Positions 7,596 to 16,395 of a stretch of 64,000 nucleotides of DNA are shown here, in pieces. The position numbers and the translations under genes were made by a program. The DNA is from Bradyrhizobium algeriense. GTDB taxonomy: Bacteria; Pseudomonadota; Alphaproteobacteria; Rhizobiales; Xanthobacteraceae. The notes under the pieces were generated by a model. The model did not search any database, was not told the origin of the DNA, and saw only the letters and a program-made list of their open reading frames with translations. The first letter of the stretch is position 1. Each line of letters begins with the position of its first letter. The stretch lies in assembly GCF_003062295.1 (NCBI RefSeq), contig NZ_PYCN01000006.1, positions 248,001 to 312,000 on the forward strand, written 5' to 3'.

Positions 7596-8030
7596 CGAAG
7601 AACCTCCTATTGCGAGCAATGATCACAACCCCTCCTTATGCTTGGGTAGCTCGAACAGTTGGTTCGATGATCGCAATGGCCCCGCATGAATGATGCTTTC
7701 CCGACGGAGGGGGGAGGCATGGGCCGCGCCAGAATCAGATTATAGCCGATCCGTGCCGAAGGGACATTGCCAACCTTGGGCGAAGTTGCGGAAATGTAGT
7801 GGACACGGCTCCGACGTCTCGTAGTTCTCCTTTCCAACGAGGCGTTACTTTCGGCGCGCAACTCGCAGCCCAATGCGACATCAAAGCGCCATGCCCGCAC
7901 CCCGGGTGTGGCGCTTGATCGTTGTGCGCTCGCCCTGACACCAGGCGCGGCGTTCATCCCGCATTCAGCCTGATGGCGCTGAAATCGGATTCCCGCCTTC
8001 TGCCTTCCCCTCCGTGAACGGAAATACCCG
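7596..8030. other. Intergenic region without recognised gene
   Basis: This 435-bp stretch separates the divergent DnaB-like and FecR-domain genes. It should hold both promoters. Only very short frames occur, and none has a convincing start. No repeat or palindrome was recognised. Confidence 0.5.
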
Positions 8031-9440
8031 ATGTCGCGCCAACTTTCCTTCGCGCTCGTGCTGCTTGCTTGCGGCACGCTGATCGGGGCGGGGCAAGTTT
8101 TCGCAGGTCCTTCCGGGCCGACGCAACTGGCGCAGGCACAGACCGAGCCTTCGCAGCCGGCCGCACCGGCGACGACCACGCCCGATCCCGCCACGCCTGA
8201 CGCCACCGCGCCTGCCACTGATGCGCAAGCGCCCGAGGAGCCGGTCGGCAACGTCGCCACCGTGACCGGCCGCGCCAGCGTGATCCGCAACGACAAGACC
8301 ACGCCGCTCAAGATCAAGGACGACATCTATCTCAACGACGTGGTGCAGACTGGAACGAATTCCGCGCTCGGCATCACCTTCATCGACGCCACCACCTTTA
8401 ATCTCAAGGCGAGCACGAAGATCACCATCGACAATTACGTCTATGAGGACGGCGGCAAGAGCAACGCGGCGATCTTCGACGTCGCCAAGGGCACCGCCGC
8501 TTTCGTCGCCGCCTCGGTGGCAAAGACCGGCGACATGAAGATCACGACGCCAACGGCAACGCTTGGCATTCGCGGCACCACCGGCCTCGTCGAAGTGCCG
8601 GAGGGTGCGGCCGCCAACAATCCGAATAACGTCGCGGTCAAGCTCTATCCCGACGCGGACGGGCGCGTCGGCCGCATCGAGGTCAACGACCGCGCCGGCG
8701 CGCGGCTCGGCTTTCTGACGCAGGGCGCAAGCGGCTTCACCATCCGGCCAGGTAGCGGCGGCGTGCGCTTCGCAGCGGTGCCGCTGGCGATTCCGCAAGC
8801 GGTGATTCTGCGCGATCAGGGCATTGTGCGTCGGCTTCACTCGACGCAGAATTTCGGCCGGCAGGTCGTGTTCCAGCAGCGCGAATTCCGCCGCGCCAAT
8901 CCCACCTTCGTCAATCCGAACCGGCCGATCCGGCAATTCCAGCCGGGCCAGCCGCGGCAGAATGGCCTGCCAGGGCAGCACCGCCCCGGGCAACAGCAGC
9001 CTGGTCCCGGACAGCAACCGCCCGGTCAGTTGAACCGACCCGGTCAACCGCAAGCGCCGGGCGCGCCCAACCGCCAGGGACAGCAGCAGCCGGGTTCGCC
9101 GCTCCGCCCGGGTACGCCGCCGCGCGCCGGACAGCCGCAACGCCTCGGGCTGCCAAATCAACTCGGTCTCCCACCGCGTGCGGGACAACCGCCACGATCC
9201 GATTTGCCGCCACAGCTCGGCCTGCCGCCGCGCGCGGGCCAACCGCAGCAACCGCATGTGCCGGCGCAGCCGACCGCGCCGCAGGGACGCCCCGGGCTGA
9301 ACAGGTTCGGCGCTCCCGGACTGCAACGAGCGCCCGGCATTCAGGGTGCGCCTGCCGTGCAACGTCCGGGATCGCCTGCGCCGAGGCGGCCAGCGGTCGC
9401 GCCGCAACGGGGCAAGCCGCCGCCAAAGGAGCTGCGGTAG
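8031..9440 (+). CDS. FecR-domain protein with long Pro/Gln/Arg-rich tail
   Basis: A 469-residue exported protein. Signal peptide 1-25 (ends VFAG), then an Ala/Pro/Thr linker, a FecR domain at about 73-200 (GNVATVTGRASVIRN, LKIKDDIYLNDVVQTG, ITIDNYVY, TPTATLGIRGTTG) and from about 290 a disordered tail with repeats of the type GLPPRAGQP. FecR domains of this class are periplasmic and are not necessarily anti-sigma factors; no sigma factor gene adjoins. The tail could bind peptidoglycan or other polymers, which is inference. Confidence 0.8.
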   Translation: MSRQLSFALVLLACGTLIGAGQVFAGPSGPTQLAQAQTEPSQPAAPATTTPDPATPDATAPATDAQAPEEPVGNVATVTGRASVIRNDKTTPLKIKDDIYLNDVVQTGTNSALGITFIDATTFNLKASTKITIDNYVYEDGGKSNAAIFDVAKGTAAFVAASVAKTGDMKITTPTATLGIRGTTGLVEVPEGAAANNPNNVAVKLYPDADGRVGRIEVNDRAGARLGFLTQGASGFTIRPGSGGVRFAAVPLAIPQAVILRDQGIVRRLHSTQNFGRQVVFQQREFRRANPTFVNPNRPIRQFQPGQPRQNGLPGQHRPGQQQPGPGQQPPGQLNRPGQPQAPGAPNRQGQQQPGSPLRPGTPPRAGQPQRLGLPNQLGLPPRAGQPPRSDLPPQLGLPPRAGQPQQPHVPAQPTAPQGRPGLNRFGAPGLQRAPGIQGAPAVQRPGSPAPRRPAVAPQRGKPPPKELR

Positions 9441-9592
9441 TAGAAATCGAACGGACCGGCCCGCAAACGCTCCACAACCCAAGCTGGGTAACGACGGACG
9501 GCTGGTCAACCAACCAGAAAGTGTGCGAGTATTTTCGATGTAGCAGACGCTAGACTGATTAAGTGCGCCTTTCCTAGGATCGCAAGATTTCT

Positions 9593-10792
9593 ATGACGGA
9601 CATATTTGTAAGCTACTCATCGGCAAATTATGCACAAGCCCAAGAACTTGTCGCCGAGCTCGAAGCCAATGGCTTCGAGGTATGGTGGGACACGTCGTTG
9701 ATCACTGGTAACCGATTTGGCGATGAAATCACCAAGAGGATCGACGAAGCTCGTGCAGTTATCGTTATCTGGTCACCGGAGTCCGTCAGTTCCGACTGGG
9801 TACGATGGGAAGCTACGCGCGCCAACGAGCGAAAGGTTCTCATTCCGCTGCGTACACCAGAACTGGCCGTTCGCAGCATCCCTCCGCCCTTTGGCGTCAT
9901 CCAAACTTCACTGCTTTCCAACCGAGTCGCGATTTCGACCGCCTTGGCTGCGCTCGGGTTAGTACGCCGAACTGGCTACGTGGGGCTGCCCAGCACCCAT
10001 TTGGTTATTCTGGTACACGGCATAAACACGCGAGGCCTGTGGATGGGCAATGTAGGGCCGGCTCTTGAAGATGCCGGCTTTGCGGTGGGGGCCACAAGCT
10101 TCGGGAGATTTAGCCTTTTTCGCTTCCTTGCTCCGTTGCCCTGGTATCGTCATCGCGCAATTGCTCGCGTCGAATACGATGTCAAGCTGGCCATTGATCT
10201 TTACCGCCGCAAAGTGGGCAAGCACCCCGAAAAATTGTCCGTCATAAGTCATAGCTTTGGAACCTACGTCGTTGCGGCAATTGTGGCGCGTAATCCAGAC
10301 ATGAAATGGTACCGCGTGATTTTTTGCGGAAGCGTCCTGCGCGAGGATTTTGACTTGGGCAGCATAATGCACCGCTTCGAAGATCCGCTCCTCAATGAGG
10401 TTGGCATCAACGATTATTGGCCAGTCTTGGCCGAAAGCGCGGGCTGGGGCTATGGCTCCGTCGGGTCAACCCAATTTAACAGGCCTGGCGTGTTCACGCG
10501 CTGGCATGAACGTTCTCGCCACAGCGCCTTTTTGACGAAGGAGTTCTGCAGAAGATTTTGGGTGCCATTCCTCCGAGGAGAGAGCCCAAGACCTGAAGCT
10601 GAACCGGCCAAAATGCCTCCGTTGATTCGGATAATCGCGTTGCTGCCCCTGCGGTGGCTGATCCTCGCAATTTTCCTCTTCGGCGTTTTCTTAGCTGGAT
10701 CTGTGATTCTGCAAATGACAGGAGAGTTCAATGTCTATTGCTCAGCGGTCAAACTTCTTACTACAGACACTTTTCGTTGGAACTGCTCTTAA
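9593..10792 (+). CDS. TIR domain + alpha/beta-hydrolase + membrane anchor protein
   Basis: A 399-residue fusion. Residues 1-130 are a TIR domain: start DIFVSYSSA, BB-loop region WWDTSLITGNRFGDE, and Glu73 in WVRWEATRA at the place of the catalytic Glu of NAD-cleaving TIR domains. Residues 135-325 look like a serine alpha/beta-hydrolase: VILVHGINTRG (oxyanion region), nucleophile elbow SHSFGTY (Ser221) and a candidate His310 in SRHSAFL. Residues 346-374 form a hydrophobic helix, followed by a short tail. Its 3' end overlaps the next gene by 62 bp. Bacterial TIR proteins often act in phage defence or NAD-based signalling; a membrane-tethered TIR-lipase effector is inferred. GC is lower than in flanking genes. 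Confidence 0.8.
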   Translation: MTDIFVSYSSANYAQAQELVAELEANGFEVWWDTSLITGNRFGDEITKRIDEARAVIVIWSPESVSSDWVRWEATRANERKVLIPLRTPELAVRSIPPPFGVIQTSLLSNRVAISTALAALGLVRRTGYVGLPSTHLVILVHGINTRGLWMGNVGPALEDAGFAVGATSFGRFSLFRFLAPLPWYRHRAIARVEYDVKLAIDLYRRKVGKHPEKLSVISHSFGTYVVAAIVARNPDMKWYRVIFCGSVLREDFDLGSIMHRFEDPLLNEVGINDYWPVLAESAGWGYGSVGSTQFNRPGVFTRWHERSRHSAFLTKEFCRRFWVPFLRGESPRPEAEPAKMPPLIRIIALLPLRWLILAIFLFGVFLAGSVILQMTGEFNVYCSAVKLLTTDTFRWNCS

Positions 10793-11159
10793 TTTGCTCA
10801 TGCTTAACTTGGTGGCGACCCGAGCCAACGCGCAGCAAGATTCCTGCGCCATGGCTTCGATCAAATCGGGTGGCACAACAACTGATCAAGCAGAAGCCAA
10901 TTTCAAGAAACTAAATGAGTGCTTAAGCGCTCTCACGCTCAGGCTAGTAAAGGCCGAGACCGAGCTGGCGAAATTACGCAATGGGCTACTCAGCGCAGCG
11001 AGTGAGCGCAAACCTGTTGGTGGCCTGAAACTCGACTGCCCAGAGGGTTATTATCTGACGTCGGTACAGTTTCAGGATCAATCTGGCCTTGCGCACGGCG
11101 CCCTATGGGGACCAAGCGCGACTTGTGCAAAACTCAACGTTGGACAGGCCCGTCCGTAG
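10731..11159 (+). CDS. Exported coiled-coil protein overlapping the TIR-hydrolase gene
   Basis: A 142-residue protein with ribosome binding site AGGAG and ATG inside the last 62 bp of the TIR-hydrolase gene. Residues 1-34 are a signal peptide ending in ANA. A heptad-like helix spans about 52-88 (NFKKLNECLSALTLRLVKAE...), and the C-terminal part has two Cys (LDCPEGYY, SATCAKL), giving four Cys in the mature protein. No homologous family is recognised. The overlap implies co-expression with the TIR protein and a role on the other side of the membrane from the TIR domain. Confidence 0.7.
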   Translation: MSIAQRSNFLLQTLFVGTALNLLMLNLVATRANAQQDSCAMASIKSGGTTTDQAEANFKKLNECLSALTLRLVKAETELAKLRNGLLSAASERKPVGGLKLDCPEGYYLTSVQFQDQSGLAHGALWGPSATCAKLNVGQARP

Positions 11160-11312
11160 CCAACGCCAGCTCGGACGTTTCGTCATCCAAGACTAGGCTT
11201 CCGCGCCACGGGCCCCCCGCGCAACCTCAGTCTAGGTGATCACTGTCCCTTGGGAAACAGTGAACTATTCCCACCTCAGCAATCTAGCTAGACCTGCCCT
11301 CAGAAAATGGGA

Positions 11313-12062
11313 TCAGGCCGCGCCCCGCAGCCAGTCCCGTACGCGCTGAAGCAGGTTTCTGCGCGGCTGCTCTCGCCTCTGCATCTCGGCCGGTTCGACG
11401 GTTACCGGCTCTATCTCTGGCGCAAATGACGGCGTGACGGCCGGCTGCGCTTCCTCGACGGATGCACCCGCGGCCGCATCGATCACGTCAGTCACATCCT
11501 CTTGCGGCGCAAACTGCGGCAAGGGCTGATCGATTGGGGGCGAAGCAGGCGCAGGAGTGACTGCCGGAGGCGCTGTGACGTCGGCTCGCCGCGTCCGGCG
11601 CTTTTCCGGCGCCGGTTGTTTGGCCCGTGCTTTCCGGGTGGTCGCGGCATGCGCCGCCGCGGAGAGTGCAATCGGGCCTACATTTTCAAGAAACGCGCGC
11701 TCGTAATCGCGGGAGAGCCGGTCGACGGCGTCCGCAAGCGGCAGCCAGTCCACGGCCTTCACGTCTCGCATCAGCTCATGAACCGCGCCACCGCGCGCTT
11801 CCATGCGCCAGTAGTGCACGACCTTCGAGCCGCCGCTGGTCTCATAGACCAGCGTGCCCAGAAATTCGTGCACGGAAACATCGTGCCCGGTTTCTTCCAT
11901 CACCTCGCGTTCGGCAGCCGCGCGCGGCGTCTCGCCGTCGTCGAGCTTGCCCTTGGGCAGCACCCATTCATTGCGCTTGCGCAGGCGCACCACCGCGACC
12001 AGCGGCGTCTCTGCCGGCCGCAGCACAATGCCTCCCGCCGCCAGCACGGGCGTTCGCGCCAT
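11313..12062 (-). CDS. NUDIX hydrolase with Pro/Ala-rich C-terminal extension
   Basis: A 249-residue protein starting MARTPVLAAGGIVLR. The complete Nudix box lies at residues 38-60: Gly38, Glu44, then REVMEETG at 52-59, which binds the metal and cleaves nucleoside-diphosphate-linked substrates. From about residue 145 the protein has an Ala/Pro/Glu-rich extension ending in an Arg/Trp-rich helix (RVRDWLRGAA). The extension is unusual for a housekeeping Nudix enzyme. Substrate unknown; the fold resembles diadenosine-polyphosphate hydrolases. Confidence 0.85.
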   Translation of the reverse strand: MARTPVLAAGGIVLRPAETPLVAVVRLRKRNEWVLPKGKLDDGETPRAAAEREVMEETGHDVSVHEFLGTLVYETSGGSKVVHYWRMEARGGAVHELMRDVKAVDWLPLADAVDRLSRDYERAFLENVGPIALSAAAHAATTRKARAKQPAPEKRRTRRADVTAPPAVTPAPASPPIDQPLPQFAPQEDVTDVIDAAAGASVEEAQPAVTPSFAPEIEPVTVEPAEMQRREQPRRNLLQRVRDWLRGAA

Positions 12063-12135
12063 CTCTCTTCCCGTTTCCCGATTTCGAATCTCGCGACCAT
12101 ATAGCGACAAGCGGCCGCAAAATCGAGATCAGGAA

Positions 12136-13035
12136 TTACGGTTTTCGCAGCAGCGGCTCGCCTGCGTGAACGCGCCCGCCTTCCACGACATTGTCGGCGA
12201 ATTCGAAATGTTCCGGCGTCAGCACGATGATAGTCGAGCCGTGCTCGAACCAGCCGAGTTCGTCGCCCTTGCGCACATTGGCATCGCAGGGAAACACGGT
12301 CGGGCCTTTGCTCTGCGCGTTGAGCGTGACGTCGAGGAAATGCAGCCGGATGCTGGCCACCAGAATGGCGGCAACCGGCACCAGCGTCAGCGCTTCGCCC
12401 GACGGCAGGCGCATCTCGAGCACCGCCCGCTCGTTCTTGCAGAACAGCCGCTCGACCCGCTTCAGCGCGATCGGATTGACGTTCCAGACGTCGCCATGGA
12501 TGAACGTCACGCGCTCGATCTTGCCGTCATACGGCGCATGAAAGCGGTGATACATGCTCGACGTCAGCCGCAGCGTCAGGAAGCGGCCGTTGCGATGGCT
12601 CTCCACCAGCGCGGGATCGCCGAGCAGATCCAGCAGCGAATAAGGCGCGCCCTTGATCTGGAACAGTTCGGTATCCGCGATTCTGCCGAAGGCGCCGATG
12701 ATGCCGTCGGAGGGGCTGACCACGACGGCGGGATCGGGATCGGCCGGGCGCAGCCCCGGGCGGAGTTCGCGCGTAAAACAATCGTGCAGGCTCTTGAATT
12801 CGGTCTTCTTGGCTTCCGACAGATCGAGATCTGAAAACAGCCGCCAGCACGCGATCGAGGTATCGCGCACGAACGGGTTCTCGATCTTGCTGAACCAGCC
12901 CATGAACCGCGTCAGTGCAGCCCGCGGGATGCGGTTGGTCAGGAGGAAATTGAGATCCTCCTGTTGCGTGAAGCGGGCGATCAGGCCCCTTATTGTCATC
13001 AATCTGTCAGCAGGATTGGCTAGCGCTTCAGGCAT
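12136..13035 (-). CDS. psd: Phosphatidylserine decarboxylase family protein
   Basis: A 299-residue enzyme starting MPEALANPADR. It has the family landmarks: VVSPSDGIIG, the YHRFHAP motif with catalytic His, and the C-terminal self-cleavage site GWFEHGSTII, where the usual LGST is HGST. Cleavage before Ser would create the pyruvoyl cofactor that decarboxylates phosphatidylserine to phosphatidylethanolamine at the membrane. A PmtA-type methyltransferase further on in the island would use that product. Its ATG overlaps the ATG of the divergent aminotransferase gene (CATG). Confidence 0.85.
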   Translation of the reverse strand: MPEALANPADRLMTIRGLIARFTQQEDLNFLLTNRIPRAALTRFMGWFSKIENPFVRDTSIACWRLFSDLDLSEAKKTEFKSLHDCFTRELRPGLRPADPDPAVVVSPSDGIIGAFGRIADTELFQIKGAPYSLLDLLGDPALVESHRNGRFLTLRLTSSMYHRFHAPYDGKIERVTFIHGDVWNVNPIALKRVERLFCKNERAVLEMRLPSGEALTLVPVAAILVASIRLHFLDVTLNAQSKGPTVFPCDANVRKGDELGWFEHGSTIIVLTPEHFEFADNVVEGGRVHAGEPLLRKP

Positions 13036-14698
13036 GGATTCGTCCCTTCCGATTCTTTCGCTGTCCGCCGCTGCGGTCGTGAGCGCCGCGGCAGTCTTCC
13101 CCAAATTGCAGGCGCGGCTGGCGCTGTCCCGCGCCAAGCACCGTTCGCTGGCCGGACATTCCAAAATGTCCAAAATGGTCGCGCGGCTGCTGCCGCATTA
13201 CGAGTTCGATATCGACGGCTTCTTTTGTTCCGACGGCGCGCCCGGCAACGTCGCCATGCAGCGCCAGGACGCCTTCTTCCGCCTCGCCCGCCTCTATGAG
13301 GAGCGCTACGCCAAGGGCCGGCAGATGACGGCGGAAGCGGCTGCGCACATCTCCGATCTGCAGTTCACCGAAAGCTACCGGGTGCCGTTCCAGTACAGCC
13401 GCCTTGTCCGGGAAAATCTCGGCACCGGCGCCTTCATGCAGTCTTCCGCCGGCGTCACCGTCACCGACGTCGACGGCAATGTGTTCTACGACCTGACCGG
13501 CTCCTACGGCGTCAACATCTTTGGAAATGACTTCTACAAGGAGTGCATCACCGAGGCCGAAAAGCGCGCCCATGCGCTCGGGCCCGTGCTCGGCCCCTAT
13601 CACCCCGTCATCACCGACAACGTCCGCCGGCTGTGCAAAATCTCCGGGCTCGACGAAGTCTCGTTCCACATGTCCGGCACCGAAGCGGTCATGCAGGCGG
13701 TGCGGCTGGCGCGCTACCACACCAAGCGCTCGCACCTTGTGCGCTTCGCTGGCGCCTATCACGGCTGGTGGGGCGACGTGCAGCCCGGCGTCGGCAATCC
13801 GGTTTCGCCGCACGAGACCTATACGCTGGCCGACATGTCGGAGCGAACGCTGCATGTGCTGCGCACGCGCAAGGACATCGCCTGCGTGCTGGTAAATCCG
13901 CTGCAGGCACTGCATCCGAACGCCAACGCGCCCGGCGACTCCGCGCTGGTCGACAGTTCGCGAAAAGGCAATTTCGATCGCGCGGCCTACACCGAATGGC
14001 TGAAGAAGCTGCGCGACGTCTGCACCGACCGCGGCATCGTGCTGATCTTCGATGAAGTCTTCGTCGGCTTCCGCCTCGCCGCCAAAGGCGCCCAGGAATA
14101 TTTCGGCGTCCGCGCCGACATGGTGACCTACGGCAAGAGCCTTGCCGGCGGACTTCCGGTCGGCGTCGTCTGCGGCCGCAAGGAGCTGATGCGGCGTTTT
14201 CGCGATGACCGCCCCGCCGACGTCTGCTTCGCCCGCGGCACCTTCAACTCGCACCCCTACGTGATGACGGCGATGGATGAATTCCTCAGCCGCCTCGCCA
14301 GCCCCAATTTCAACGCCGTCTATCAGGGCCTCGACGAGACCTGGAACGGCCGCGCCGAAGTGCTGAACGCGCGGCTGGCGGCAAACGATCTGCCCGTCCG
14401 CGTCAGCAACATCTCCTCGATCTGGATGGTGCAATACACCGAGCCGTCCCGCTACAACTGGATGCTTCAATATTATCTGCGCGCCGAAGGGCTGGCGCTG
14501 AGCTGGGTCGGCACCGGCCGGCTGATTTTCAGCCTCAACTACACCGACGCGGATTTCACTGAAGTCGCCGACCGCTTTGTCGCGGCCGCCGAAAAGATGA
14601 AGCGCGACGGCTGGTGGTGGCACGATGCTTCCCTCACCAACAAGAATATCAAGCGGCAGATTTTGAAAGAGCTGCTCGCCAAGAGGTTCGGGCACTGA
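13034..14698 (+). CDS. Class III PLP-dependent aminotransferase, glutamate-1-semialdehyde aminotransferase-like
   Basis: About 554 residues. An N-terminal extension of roughly 110 residues begins MDSSLPILSLSAAAVV. The aminotransferase fold follows, with GTEAVMQAVRLAR, AYHGWWGD, LIFDEVFVGFR and the cofactor lysine in TYGKSLAGGLPVG. The family is that of glutamate-1-semialdehyde aminomutase, but the protein is about 120 residues longer, so another amino-group transfer is likely. The start overlaps the psd start on the other strand; the upstream binding site is weak and the true start could be a few codons inward. Lipid-related neighbours suggest a role in lipid head-group or membrane chemistry (inference). 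Confidence 0.75.
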   Translation: MDSSLPILSLSAAAVVSAAAVFPKLQARLALSRAKHRSLAGHSKMSKMVARLLPHYEFDIDGFFCSDGAPGNVAMQRQDAFFRLARLYEERYAKGRQMTAEAAAHISDLQFTESYRVPFQYSRLVRENLGTGAFMQSSAGVTVTDVDGNVFYDLTGSYGVNIFGNDFYKECITEAEKRAHALGPVLGPYHPVITDNVRRLCKISGLDEVSFHMSGTEAVMQAVRLARYHTKRSHLVRFAGAYHGWWGDVQPGVGNPVSPHETYTLADMSERTLHVLRTRKDIACVLVNPLQALHPNANAPGDSALVDSSRKGNFDRAAYTEWLKKLRDVCTDRGIVLIFDEVFVGFRLAAKGAQEYFGVRADMVTYGKSLAGGLPVGVVCGRKELMRRFRDDRPADVCFARGTFNSHPYVMTAMDEFLSRLASPNFNAVYQGLDETWNGRAEVLNARLAANDLPVRVSNISSIWMVQYTEPSRYNWMLQYYLRAEGLALSWVGTGRLIFSLNYTDADFTEVADRFVAAAEKMKRDGWWWHDASLTNKNIKRQILKELLAKRFGH

Positions 14699-14711
14699 GG
14701 CACCAACGCCT

Positions 14712-14899
14712 GTCGTCATGGCCGGGCTTGTCTCGGTCATCCACGTCATTCTTGTTGCTGCTATTGCTGTCTCCTCGTCATTCCGGGGCGATGCGAAGCA
14801 TCGAACCCGGAATCTCGAGATTCCGGGTCTGGTCCTTCGGACCATCCCGGAATGACTGTGCTAGAGACGTAGATGCCCGGCACAAGGCCGGGCATGTCG
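14712..14899. repeat. Composite palindromic intergenic repeat
   Basis: The core 14776-14856 runs from CGTCATTCCGGGGCGATGCG through the palindrome CCCGGAATCTCGAGATTCCG to CCCGGAATGAC, with inverted ends. It is flanked by CATGGCCGGGCTTG (from about 14717) and the hairpin ATGCCCGGCACAAGGCCGGGCAT near 14873-14895, related to the element at 31928. It lies between convergent genes and can form several hairpins. Confidence 0.75.
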
Positions 14900-14920
14900 G
14901 CTTCTTCGCTTGCCCAACAC

Positions 14921-15538
14921 TCACGCGTGCTTGACGTGCTTCTCCAGGCCCGGATCAATCAGTTCGCCCTTCATCAGCGCCAGCGGCGCCCTGTAGTACA
15001 GCTTGAGGTCGCTGAAGGGGTCCGTTAGGATCTTCGTCATCCAGACCAAACCTGTCTCGACGTCGCGGATGAAGAACAGGTGCACGGTGCGGAACAGCAG
15101 CCCGCCGATGCCGACCGCGAGCCAGATCTTCGCCACCTGGCGCATGAAGTCTGCCGTCGAGGTCCATGGCGTGAACAGGCCGAACAGCGTCGGATCGAGA
15201 TACAGGACCAGCGGCGACAGCGCCCAGATCGCCATCAGCACGACCTTGCGCTGCAAATTGTAGCCGACCTTGATCTCTTCCTTGTGCTCGTGGGTCGCGT
15301 GGTTGACGTGGTCGTAACCGCGCGGCTCGAAGAAGAAGTGACCGGCCTGCCGCGTCGTCATCGAAACCAGCCAGCCGACCAGCGCCGACACCACGGGATC
15401 GAAGAACAGCATCGCATAGGCGAACAGGAAGCTCGCGGCGCTGACGAAGTGCAGCGACTGGTTGATGCGGCTGTGGTGATAGTAGCGATGGTCGTCCCAG
15501 CGCTGGGTTCGCAGTTCCTGCAGGAAGTCCTTGATCAT
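14921..15538 (-). CDS. Multi-span membrane protein, Mpo1/DUF962-like
   Basis: A 205-residue protein starting MIKDFLQELRTQRWDDHRYY. About four hydrophobic segments are visible (near 30-65, 103-118, 135-160). The conserved polar motifs HHSRINQSLHF, QAGHFFFEPRGYDHVNH and HEHKEE recall the His/Asn pattern of Mpo1-type (DUF962) fatty-acid dioxygenases, which bind iron at the membrane. That assignment is by motif impression only. The position next to a phospholipid methyltransferase supports a lipid role. Length is right for the family. Confidence 0.55.
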   Translation of the reverse strand: MIKDFLQELRTQRWDDHRYYHHSRINQSLHFVSAASFLFAYAMLFFDPVVSALVGWLVSMTTRQAGHFFFEPRGYDHVNHATHEHKEEIKVGYNLQRKVVLMAIWALSPLVLYLDPTLFGLFTPWTSTADFMRQVAKIWLAVGIGGLLFRTVHLFFIRDVETGLVWMTKILTDPFSDLKLYYRAPLALMKGELIDPGLEKHVKHA

Positions 15539-15661
15539 TCTCTACCCCCCAAATGCTTTCGGGTTTGTGTTTACTGAGATTCGATGTCCGGCATGTGACA
15601 TCATCATGTTGACATGTGACGGCTTGCAGCGACGCGATGACGCAACAGCAACCGCTACGCG

Positions 15662-16351
15662 TCAGGCTGCCGCAGCGACGTCGACTTTGCGAAAACGCAC
15701 CAGGGAGAAATGGCCGAGCGGCGGCACCAGGCGGCGCTCCGCCAGTTCGATGCCGCCCGCGCCGGCCAGCCATTGCGCATAGCGCGACCAGGCGAATTCA
15801 GCCGTGCGGAAGCCGAGCGGACGCACCACCGGCTGCAGCCGCTGCTCGATGAAGCGGCGCATGCCGGCATCAGCGCTGACGCGGGTCAGGATGATGAGTT
15901 CGCCGCCCGGCCGCAGCACGCGGGCGAATTCGTCGAGCGCCTTTTCCGGGTTCGGCACCGCGGTGACGACATACTGCGCCATCACCACGTCGAACGAATC
16001 GTCGGGGAATTCGAGGTTTTCGGCGTCCATCACCGCAAGCCCCTCGACGTTCTTCAAGCCGAGTTCGTCGACGCGCTTCTTCGCCTTCTGCAGCATCGCC
16101 TCCGAAATGTCGGTGCCGAAGATGCGCAGATGCGGCGCGTATAGCGGCAGCGAAATGCCGGTGCCGACGCCGACCTCGAGCACGCGGCCGCCGATCTTGT
16201 TGGTCGCCTGGATCGCCGCCTTGCGGCCCTTGCTGAACACGCCGCCGAACACGAGGTCGTAAACCGGCGCCCAGCGATCATAGGCCTGCTCGACCGTTTC
16301 GCGGTCGAAATCGAGCTGCCTCGTGCCGTCAAGCTTGATGATGTCTGCCAT
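15662..16351 (-). CDS. pmtA: SAM-dependent phospholipid N-methyltransferase, PmtA-like
   Basis: A 229-residue class I methyltransferase starting MADIIKLDGTRQLDFD. It carries the SAM motif VLEVGVGTGISLPLY, then FGTDISEAML, the acidic loop VMDAENLEFPDDSFD and the post-I segment RVLRPGGELIIL. The N-terminal AYDRWAPVYD is typical of the Rhodobacter-type phosphatidylethanolamine N-methyltransferases. It would methylate phosphatidylethanolamine toward phosphatidylcholine. It lies 44 bp downstream of the glycosyltransferase on the same strand. Confidence 0.8.
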   Translation of the reverse strand: MADIIKLDGTRQLDFDRETVEQAYDRWAPVYDLVFGGVFSKGRKAAIQATNKIGGRVLEVGVGTGISLPLYAPHLRIFGTDISEAMLQKAKKRVDELGLKNVEGLAVMDAENLEFPDDSFDVVMAQYVVTAVPNPEKALDEFARVLRPGGELIILTRVSADAGMRRFIEQRLQPVVRPLGFRTAEFAWSRYAQWLAGAGGIELAERRLVPPLGHFSLVRFRKVDVAAAA

Positions 16352-16395
16352 GGTGGTCCTGCCTTCTCGTCTCACTCGTATGACTGGTTTGATAT

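Noticed and set aside
7965..9509. 514-codon minus-strand open frame opposite the FecR-domain gene
   Set aside because: Arg/Leu-rich composition mirrors the Pro/Gln-rich sense strand; no domain seen.
13028..14845. 605-codon open frame on the minus strand opposite the aminotransferase gene
   Set aside because: It is antisense to a well-motivated PLP enzyme, has low-complexity Ala/Gly/Val composition and no ribosome binding site; GC-rich codon bias explains the absence of stops.
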